Shown here: positions 33,686 to 42,112 of the stretch, piece by piece | Position numbering within the stretch: position 1 is the stretch's first letter | How the letters are laid out: every line of letters starts with the position of its first letter | Assembly (NCBI GenBank): GCA_020632755.1 | Contig: JACKEY010000011.1 | Coordinates: 1-64,000 of the forward strand | Source of the DNA: Alphaproteobacteria bacterium | GTDB taxonomy: Bacteria > Myxococcota_A > UBA796 > UBA2385 | DNA length: 64,000 nt | Direction of reading: 5' to 3' | Program-made: the position numbers and the translations under genes | The notes under the pieces: generated by a model | The model's database searches: none | What the model was told of the DNA's origin: nothing | What the model saw: only the letters and a program-made list of their open reading frames with translations

Positions 33686-34273
33686 TCACCCCCGCCGCAC
33701 CACCACCCGCCGCCGTGCGCCGGCGTCGCCCGGCAGCTCGTAGCGCTTCTCTTCGACCCGCAGCCAGCCGGCCGGCGGGGCCCAGTCCCGGTCGCCCAGC
33801 AGCAGCACCACGACGCCGTCGGGAGCCAGCAGCCGCGCGGCGTCGTCCAGCACGTCCTCGGGCGCCTTGTAGGCCCGGCTCACGAGCCCGTCGTAGGGCC
33901 CCGGCAGCTCCTCGGTGCGGCCGTGCACGACGTCCACCCGGTGCAGGCCCGCGTCCTGGCGGCGGGCGGTCGACACCACGGTCTCCAGGAACAGCACGCG
34001 CTTCTGGCGGCTCTCGACCAGGTGGACCGTGGCGTCGGGGTGGCGCGCCCCCAGCGCGATGCCCGGGAAGCCCGCGCCGCTGCCCAGGTCGGCCCAGGTG
34101 CCGTGGACGTCCAGCCCGTCGACGGCCTGGGCGGCGTCGACGAAGTGCGGCACGGTCGCGCCGGGGCCGACCAGGTCCATCGCGCCGCGCCACTTCTGCA
34201 GCAGGTCGAAGTGCACGGCCTCGGCCGGCGTCAGGCCCGCGGGCGCAGCTTCGGCGGCGGGGCGCCGGCTCAT
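33686..34273 (-). CDS. rsmG: 16S rRNA (guanine527-N7)-methyltransferase RsmG
   Basis: A 195-residue SAM-dependent methyltransferase (GidB) that methylates G527 in the 530 loop of 16S rRNA. The SAM-binding motif I reads WADLGSGAGFPGIALG (about 64-79), and HLVESRQKRVLFLETV is the next conserved block. VSRAYKAPE replaces the usual SRA(F/V) segment. The ATG overlaps the mnmG stop (ATGA), the typical gidA-gidB arrangement near bacterial origins. Confidence 0.92.
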   Translation of the reverse strand: MSRRPAAEAAPAGLTPAEAVHFDLLQKWRGAMDLVGPGATVPHFVDAAQAVDGLDVHGTWADLGSGAGFPGIALGARHPDATVHLVESRQKRVLFLETVVSTARRQDAGLHRVDVVHGRTEELPGPYDGLVSRAYKAPEDVLDDAARLLAPDGVVVLLLGDRDWAPPAGWLRVEEKRYELPGDAGARRRVVVRRG

Positions 34274-36159
34274 GGCTCGGCCCCGCGCCGCGCCAGGTGC
34301 ACGGCCAGCAGGTCGACCGCGGCCGGGGTCACGCCCGGCAGGCGGGCGGCGGCCCCCAGGGTGGGCGGTCGGTGCCGCTCCAGGCGCTCGGCGACCTCGT
34401 GGCTGATGCCGGGCAGCCGGAAGTCCAGGTCGGTGGGCAGCGCGACGCCTTCCATGCGGCGGGCCCGAGCGGCGCGGTCCAGCTCGCGGCGCAGGTAGCC
34501 CTCGTACTTGGTGTCGGTGACGACCTGCTCGACGACGTCATCGGGCAGCTGCGGCCGGTCGTCGAACAGCTCGGCCAGCACGTCCCAGTCGACCTGCGGG
34601 CGGCGCAGCAGCTCGGCGGCCGTGACCTTGTTCTTCGGCACGGCCAGCGAGAGCCCGGCGAAGGCCGCGGCGGTGTCGGCGTCGGGCAGCAGCGTGGCGC
34701 CGCGGGCCCAGGCCTCGCCGCGCTCGATGGCCTCGGCCTTGTCCTGGAAGCAGGCCCAGGCCTCGTCCGTCAGCAGGCCCTCGGCCCGGGCCCGGGGCAT
34801 CAGCCGCCGGTCGGCGTTGTCCTCGCGCAGCAGCAGGCGGTGCTCGGCCCGGCTGCTGAACATGCGGTAGGGCTCGCCGCCGACGCCGCGGCTGACCAGG
34901 TCGTCGACCAGCACCCCGATGTAGGCCTCGTCGCGGCGCAGGCGGAAGGCCGCGCCGCGGGCGGCGCTGATGCCCGCGACCAGGCCCTGGGCGGCGGCTT
35001 CTTCGTAGCCGCTGGTGCCGTTGACCTGGCCGGCCAGGAACAGGCCGGGCACCGCCTCGTGCTGCAGCCCGTGGTCCAGGTCGCGGGGGTCGGCGAAGTC
35101 GTACTCGACGGCGTAGCCGTGCTGCAGGATCTCGGCGGCCTCGAGCCCCGGGATGGCCCGCACCATGGCGAGCTGCACGTCGGCCGGCAGGCTGGTGGAC
35201 AGCCCGTTGACGTAGACCCGGTCGGTGCCGTGGCCCTCGGGTTCCAGGAAGAGCAGGTGCCGGTCGCGGTGGGCGAAGCGCACGACCTTGTCTTCGATGC
35301 TGGGGCAGTAGCGCGGGCCGATGCCCTCGATGGCGCCGGTGAACATGGGTGCGCGGTGCAGGTTGTCGCGGATGAGGGCGTGCACGCCGTCGTGGGTCCA
35401 CGCCAGGTGGCAGTCCAGCTGCGGCAGGCGAGGACCGTCCGTGTGAGGGCCGGTCGGCCCGAAGGAGAAGCGCCCGTCGGGCACCGTGTCGGTCTGCCGC
35501 TCCAGCTGGTCCCAGGCGATGGTGCGCCCGTCCAGGCGTGGCGTGGTGCCGGTCTTGAGCCGACCCAGCCGCAAGCCCAGGTCCCGCAGCTGCGCGGAGA
35601 GCCGCGTCGCCGCGCCGTCGCCGACGCGCCCGCCGACCGTCTGCTGCTCGCCGCAGTGCATCACCGCCGACAGGAAGGTGCCGGTGGTCAGGATCACGGC
35701 GTCGGCGGGCAGCGCGCTGCCGTCGCCCAGCACCACGCCCCGGACCCGGTTCCCCGCCCGCGCCTCGACCGTGAGCCCCGCGACCTCGCCCTCGACCAGC
35801 GTCACGGCGTCGCGCAGGACCGCGGCCATGATCCGCGGGTAGACGTCGATGTCGACCTGGGCGCGGCTGCTCTGCACCGCCAGCCCCTTGCGGGTGTTCA
35901 GGCGGCGGAACTGGATGGTCGCCGCGTCCGTCACCCGGGCCATCGCGCCGCCCAGCGCGTCGATCTCGCGGACCAGGTTGCCCTTGGCCAGCCCGCCGAC
36001 GGCCGGGTTGCAGGACAGCCGGCCGACGTGCCGCGCCGACAGCGTGACCACGGTCACTCGCGCCCCGGCGCGCACGGCGGCCAGCGCCGCCTCGCAGCCG
36101 GCGTGTCCGGCGCCGACGACGACCACGTGGGGGCCGGCGTTGTCCACCTTGTCGTTCAC
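34270..36159 (-). CDS. mnmG: tRNA uridine-5-carboxymethylaminomethyl modification enzyme MnmG
   Basis: A 629-residue FAD protein that with MnmE forms cmnm5 at wobble U34 of certain tRNAs. The dinucleotide-binding motif VVVVGAGHAGCEAALAA is near residues 10-26, and PAVGGLAKGNLVREIDALGG, RLKTGTTPRLDGRTI and GYEEAAAQGLVAGI are the standard signatures. GTG 36159 has TACGGA (36171-36166, minus strand) ending 6 bases upstream, so the mRNA is probably leaderless. It is followed by rsmG with a 4-bp overlap. Length is normal for the family. Confidence 0.95.
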   Translation of the reverse strand: MNDKVDNAGPHVVVVGAGHAGCEAALAAVRAGARVTVVTLSARHVGRLSCNPAVGGLAKGNLVREIDALGGAMARVTDAATIQFRRLNTRKGLAVQSSRAQVDIDVYPRIMAAVLRDAVTLVEGEVAGLTVEARAGNRVRGVVLGDGSALPADAVILTTGTFLSAVMHCGEQQTVGGRVGDGAATRLSAQLRDLGLRLGRLKTGTTPRLDGRTIAWDQLERQTDTVPDGRFSFGPTGPHTDGPRLPQLDCHLAWTHDGVHALIRDNLHRAPMFTGAIEGIGPRYCPSIEDKVVRFAHRDRHLLFLEPEGHGTDRVYVNGLSTSLPADVQLAMVRAIPGLEAAEILQHGYAVEYDFADPRDLDHGLQHEAVPGLFLAGQVNGTSGYEEAAAQGLVAGISAARGAAFRLRRDEAYIGVLVDDLVSRGVGGEPYRMFSSRAEHRLLLREDNADRRLMPRARAEGLLTDEAWACFQDKAEAIERGEAWARGATLLPDADTAAAFAGLSLAVPKNKVTAAELLRRPQVDWDVLAELFDDRPQLPDDVVEQVVTDTKYEGYLRRELDRAARARRMEGVALPTDLDFRLPGISHEVAERLERHRPPTLGAAARLPGVTPAAVDLLAVHLARRGAEP

Positions 36160-36204
36160 GGCGGCTCCGTAACGCCCGCCTCCTCCGGACAGTAGGCTCC
36201 ACCG
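36160..36204. promoter_or_regulatory. 45-bp divergent promoter region, two leaderless -10 elements
   Basis: Only 45 bp separate the mnmG start (minus strand) and the GTG of the membrane protein (plus strand). TACGGA ends 6 bases before the mnmG GTG, and TAGGCT (36193-36198) ends 6 bases before GTG 36205. Neither has a consensus -35, and both would start transcription at the start codon. The -35 regions must lie partly in this gap and partly in the opposite gene. Confidence 0.55.
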
Positions 36205-37812
36205 GTGGCCGCCTCCTCCCGCACCCCCCTGCTCGTCGCCCTGGTCCTCCTCGGCCTCGTCCTGCCCTTCCTGGGCAAGCCGGTGCACATCGACGACGCC
36301 AACTTCCTGGTCCTGGCCCGGGGCGCGGCGCTCGACCCCTGGCGGCCCCACGCCATCGCGATCAACTGGCAGGGCACCACCCAGCCGGCCTTCGAGGTGC
36401 TGTCGAACCCGCCCGGCATCGGCTGGTGGCTGGCGCCGGTCGTCGATGCCCCGGTCTGGGTCCAGCACCTGTGGATGCTGCCCTGGCTGTTGCTGGCCGC
36501 GGCCGGCGCGTGGCGGCTGGGCGATCACTTCGCCGGGCGGCCCGCCGCGGCGACCCTGTTGCTGTGCGGCGCCCCCGCGGCGGTGCTGGCGGCCCAGGCG
36601 CTGACCCCCGATCTGCCGCTGTTCGCCTGCACCCTGGCGGGCCTGGGCGGCATCGTCGCCAGCCGGCGGCCCCTGGCTGCGCGGTGGCCGTGGGCCCTGG
36701 TGCTGGGCTGTGCGGCGCTGTTCCGGTACTCCGGCGCGGCCCTGCTGCCCCTGGCGGCCGCCTGGCCCCTGCTGTCCCGCGGGCGCAAGGGCCTGCGGTC
36801 GGCGGTCGTGCTGGGCGCCGCCGCGGCCCTGCCCATCCTGCTGCTCGGGCTGCACGACGTGCTGGCCTACGGCGAGCCGCACGTCGTCGCCATGACCCGG
36901 TTCCAGGGCGTCGCCGACGCGCCGCGGGACGTGGCCCGCAAGCTCGTCGCCACCCTCTGCATGCTGGGCGGCGCCCTGGTCCTGCCGGTGCTGTGCTGGT
37001 CCCGACCGGTGCCGGCCCTGATCGGCGCCGTGCTGGGCTGCGTCGTCGGCGGCATGGGCGCCAGCATGTCGGGCCAGACCGGCATCGCGGCGCTGGGCAC
37101 CCTGGCCTTCGGCGCCAGCGGCGGCGCCGTCCTGGGCGCGCTGGTCCCCGGCGCCCCCGGCGAAGGCAACTGGCGCGAGCCGGACCCGGCCCGCCGGCTG
37201 GATCGCAGCGCCGCCTTCCTGCTGCTGTGGCTGGTCGGCGGGCTGGTCTTCCTGCTGAAGCTGCGGTTCACCGCGGCCCGCTACCTGCTGCCTTTCTTCG
37301 CCCCTGCCGTGCTGCTGGGCCTGCGCATGGCCCACCCCCGCGCCGTCCGCGTGGCCATCCCCCTGACCCTGGTGCTGGCCGGCCTGCTGGCCGCCGACGA
37401 CCTGGGCCTGGCCCGCGCCCAGCTGGATCTGGCCCGCAGGGCCGACGCCGTGGCCGCGCAGCAGGGCCCGGGCGTCTTCGCCGGGCACTGGGGCTGGCAG
37501 CACCACCTGGAAGCCCGCGGCTGGACCGCCCTCGAAGAAGACGCGCCCGTGCCAGCCGGCGCCCTGTTCGCCCGCAGCGTCGCGTCCTGGCCCCAGGCCG
37601 CGGCCGACGACAGCTGCCTGGTCCCCGTCGACGCCTTCGAGGCCCCCGGCCCCTGGTACCTGCCGCGCGTGCACAGCTGGACGCACGCCGCCAACATCCA
37701 CGCCAGCGTCGTCAGCGCCGAGCCGCCCATCGAGACCTACAGCCCGTGGACCCTGGCCACCGACCCCTACGACCGGGTCACCGTGCAGCGGGGCTGCCGC
37801 ACCGCACCCTGA
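36205..37812 (+). CDS. Polytopic membrane glycosyltransferase-like protein (GT-C fold)
   Basis: A 535-residue membrane protein with about ten hydrophobic segments. The first loop reads KPVHIDDANFLVLARGAALDPWRPHA, where the IDD acidic pair after TM1 matches the metal/donor site of ArnT/PMT-like GT39-type transferases, which use polyprenyl-phosphate sugars. The soluble C-terminal part contains a VFAGHWGWQHHLEARGW segment. The donor and acceptor are unknown. GTG 36205 follows TAGGCT by 6 bases. It is divergent from mnmG and convergent with the M28 peptidase gene. Confidence 0.7.
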   Translation: MAASSRTPLLVALVLLGLVLPFLGKPVHIDDANFLVLARGAALDPWRPHAIAINWQGTTQPAFEVLSNPPGIGWWLAPVVDAPVWVQHLWMLPWLLLAAAGAWRLGDHFAGRPAAATLLLCGAPAAVLAAQALTPDLPLFACTLAGLGGIVASRRPLAARWPWALVLGCAALFRYSGAALLPLAAAWPLLSRGRKGLRSAVVLGAAAALPILLLGLHDVLAYGEPHVVAMTRFQGVADAPRDVARKLVATLCMLGGALVLPVLCWSRPVPALIGAVLGCVVGGMGASMSGQTGIAALGTLAFGASGGAVLGALVPGAPGEGNWREPDPARRLDRSAAFLLLWLVGGLVFLLKLRFTAARYLLPFFAPAVLLGLRMAHPRAVRVAIPLTLVLAGLLAADDLGLARAQLDLARRADAVAAQQGPGVFAGHWGWQHHLEARGWTALEEDAPVPAGALFARSVASWPQAAADDSCLVPVDAFEAPGPWYLPRVHSWTHAANIHASVVSAEPPIETYSPWTLATDPYDRVTVQRGCRTAP

Positions 37813-37830
37813 GCGGTGCCCGGCTGCGGG

Positions 37831-38796
37831 TCAGAGCAACCGGGCGTAGGCCAGCTCGCCGACCAGGTGCGTCGCGGCCCCCGTCAGCTGCAGCGCGAAG
37901 TCCGTCTGCACGTTGCCCAGGTCGTCGCAGGCCGTGTGGTAGCAGCTGTCCATCGGCTCGTCCGCCGTCCCGCCGTAGACGTCCGCCTGCGCGGCCGACT
38001 TCTCGCCGCCCGCGCCGGCCCAGAAGGACGTGATCGGGATGCCCCGGTCGATGAACCAGATGTGGTCGCTGTTGCGCTCCAGGTCGTAGGCTTCCCAGGG
38101 CAGCCCGTAGTCCTCCAGCCAGCCGCCGGCGGTCGCGGCCAGCGCAGCGCTGCCCGGCGACAGGGCCTCGGCGTCTTCGTCGTCCAGGATCATGCGGATC
38201 CCGTTGGGAGAGCCGATCATGTCGACGTTGACGTAGGCGACGGTGGCCGCGGCGAGCTCGTCGGACATCGCCTGCACGAACCGCTGGCTGCCCAGCACGC
38301 CGGCTTCCTCCCAGTCCCACAGGATGACCTGCACCTGTGCCGTGGCGGGCTCCGGCGCGAAGGTCAGGGCCTCGGCCAGGCCGATCACGGCGACCACGCC
38401 GGTGCCGTTGTCGTTCACGCCGGGCGCGCCGCGCACCGTGTCCAGGTGGGCGCCGACCAGCACCACGCGCTCGGGGCTGCCGCCTGGGCTCGTCGCGACC
38501 AGGTTGGTGGCCGTGCGCAGCGGGATGCCCCACTGGAAGGACCGCTCTTCGACGGTCCAGCCGAGCGCTTCGAGCTCGGCGCGGGCCCAGGCGCGGGCCT
38601 GGGCGTGGCCCTCGGACGTCGCCAGCCGGTCGCCGGTGCCGTCGATGGTCAGGTGCGCCAGGTCGTCCAGCCGCGACAGGTAGCGGTCGGCGTCCAGGCA
38701 GGCGGCCAGGTCGTCGACCACGATGCCGCCGCTGTCGAAGGCGCCGCTGTCGTCGTCGGAAGGTGCGCAGGCCAGGGAGAGGAGGAGGAAGAGCAT
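37831..38796 (-). CDS. M28 family zinc aminopeptidase-like lipoprotein
   Basis: A 321-residue lipoprotein. The signal MLFLLLSLAC is only 10 residues to the lipobox Cys and has no charge. The M28 metal ligands appear in order: His-Asp in VGAHLDTVRG, Asp in GVNDNGTGV, the catalytic and ligand Glu pair in WDWEEAG, Asp in YVNVDMIG, and the final His in SCYHTACDD. It should remove N-terminal residues from peptides at the cell surface. The gene follows the 234-residue exported protein by 9 bp, with GAGAGG before the ATG, forming a two-gene operon. Confidence 0.88.
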   Translation of the reverse strand: MLFLLLSLACAPSDDDSGAFDSGGIVVDDLAACLDADRYLSRLDDLAHLTIDGTGDRLATSEGHAQARAWARAELEALGWTVEERSFQWGIPLRTATNLVATSPGGSPERVVLVGAHLDTVRGAPGVNDNGTGVVAVIGLAEALTFAPEPATAQVQVILWDWEEAGVLGSQRFVQAMSDELAAATVAYVNVDMIGSPNGIRMILDDEDAEALSPGSAALAATAGGWLEDYGLPWEAYDLERNSDHIWFIDRGIPITSFWAGAGGEKSAAQADVYGGTADEPMDSCYHTACDDLGNVQTDFALQLTGAATHLVGELAYARLL

Positions 38797-38805
38797 GGGG
38801 ACCTC

Positions 38806-39510
38806 TCAGATGCCGAAGGAGGCGGCGCAGAGCTGGTGGACGAACAGGTCGGGCGGGAGGCTGGTCGCCGTGGAGGCGCCCGGCACGTCTTCGCCGATGG
38901 TGTTGCCGTCGGCGTCCAGGGCCAGCGCCTGGGCCAGCCCCGCCGGCATCGGCAACGCGCCGTCCATCCAGACGTAGACGGTCACGAGCTCGGGCAGGGC
39001 TCCGGCGAATGGACAGGACTGGAGCATCGACGCCGTCTGGGGGCCGATCCCGATGTTCCAGCCGGCGGCCGCGGTCGTCACGGCCGGGTCGTCGCCCCAG
39101 CGCTGGCTGTCCAGCAGGGTGCAGCCGTCCGAGCTCGACTCGAGCACGGTCGGATCCAGGCGCCAGCCGGCCCACAGGTCGGGCCACGCGGACACGTCCA
39201 GCGGCGTCGCCGTGGCAGCGAGGTCGGTCCAGCGCAGCGTGCAGCGCCAGGCCGAGTCGAAGTAGCCGTCGGGCGGCTGCAGCAGCACGACCTCGAGCTC
39301 GCCGGTGTGCGGGGTGCCGCCGCGCAGCGCCGTCGCGGGCACACTGTCGCGGATCCCCATGAACAGCCGCACGTAGGCGTGATCGATCACCAGCGCGTCG
39401 GGCAGGGGTCCCGCTTCGGCGTCCAGGTCGGGGACCATGCCGTCGTTGGCCCCGGCCGGTCCGGCGGCCAGGAGCAGGGAGAGCGGGAGGAGGGGGAGGG
39501 TGCGCCGCAT
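38806..39510 (-). CDS. Secreted protein of unknown function
   Basis: A 234-residue exported protein. MRRTLPLLPLSLLLAAGPAGAND is a standard signal peptide with two Arg and an AGA-ND cleavage site. The mature part has four Cys (WRCTLRW, DGCTLLD, QSCPFAG, HQLCAAS), probably two disulfides, and no recognised domain. CTGGAGG lies 4-10 bases before the ATG. A further upstream start at 39609 would extend it, but the signal peptide and Shine-Dalgarno favour 39510. It is first in an operon with the M28 peptidase. Confidence 0.6.
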   Translation of the reverse strand: MRRTLPLLPLSLLLAAGPAGANDGMVPDLDAEAGPLPDALVIDHAYVRLFMGIRDSVPATALRGGTPHTGELEVVLLQPPDGYFDSAWRCTLRWTDLAATATPLDVSAWPDLWAGWRLDPTVLESSSDGCTLLDSQRWGDDPAVTTAAAGWNIGIGPQTASMLQSCPFAGALPELVTVYVWMDGALPMPAGLAQALALDADGNTIGEDVPGASTATSLPPDLFVHQLCAASFGI

Positions 39511-39573
39511 CGGGCCTCCAGGGAGGACCGATCGGATTGCAAGCGCCATGCCTGCTCGACGAGAGGCGCGGGC

Positions 39574-39608
39574 TGCGGATCTCTTTCGCTGACGTGTGTC
39601 AGCAAGCA
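39574..39608. terminator. Stem-loop between two minus-strand exported-protein genes
   Basis: GCTGAC and GTCAGC are perfect 6-bp arms around GTGT near 39590-39605, 24 or more bases after the stop of the FG-GAP lipoprotein gene. No T-run follows on the minus strand. It probably separates the two transcripts, but termination is not proven. Confidence 0.3.
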
Positions 39609-39631
39609 ACAGGGCTGTGCGGTATCGCCCG

Positions 39632-41647
<2,016 letters not shown>

Positions 41648-41750
41648 CGGTCCTCCGCGCCGCAGTCATAGCGGATCGAAGGGGCCTTCCGCGCCAGGGC
41701 AGGTCGGGTGTGACGTGACGTCGCGCTGTCGAAGCCCCGGTTCGCCGGGC

Positions 41751-42026
41751 TCAGCCCGCGGCCTGGTCGACCTTCCGGCGCTTCCAGGCCCGCCAGATCT
41801 CGTGGCTTGCCCCGACGACGCAGAGCACGTGGTGGATTCCCAGGATGATCAGGCCGCGCAGTCCCAGCTGCGGAGCGACGGTCACGGTCAGACCCGCCGC
41901 GACCAACAGCCACGTCATGGCGATGATCAAGCCGGGATCGCGTCGGGCGGAAGACAGGGGGGACTCTGGGATGTGACGTGACGGCTCGGGCGAGCCGTTG
42001 TCGTGGATGGTATCTGGAGATCGCAC
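41751..42026 (-). CDS. Small two-helix membrane protein, start uncertain
   Basis: Up to 91 residues: a polar N-terminus (RSPDTIHDNGSPEPSRH...), then two hydrophobic helices (LIIAMTWLLVAAGLTVTVA and LRGLIILGIHHVLCVVGAS) and a basic tail RAWKRRKVDQAAG. The longest frame begins at GTG 42026. TACCAT at 42007-42012 (minus strand) could be a -10, and an AGAGTCCCC context lies inside the ORF near 41965, so the true start may be downstream and non-ATG, or MTWLL. It lies between the divergent FG-GAP and MopE-type lipoprotein genes. The family is not recognised. Confidence 0.45.
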   Translation of the reverse strand: MRSPDTIHDNGSPEPSRHIPESPLSSARRDPGLIIAMTWLLVAAGLTVTVAPQLGLRGLIILGIHHVLCVVGASHEIWRAWKRRKVDQAAG

Positions 42027-42112
42027 TTCCGGGTCGCTCCGTGGGAAGTCCGCCCCTGGCGAGGCGGAGCCCGCGGCTTCCGCCCGCTCCTTCGTGTCCG
42101 ACGAGGTCCTCC

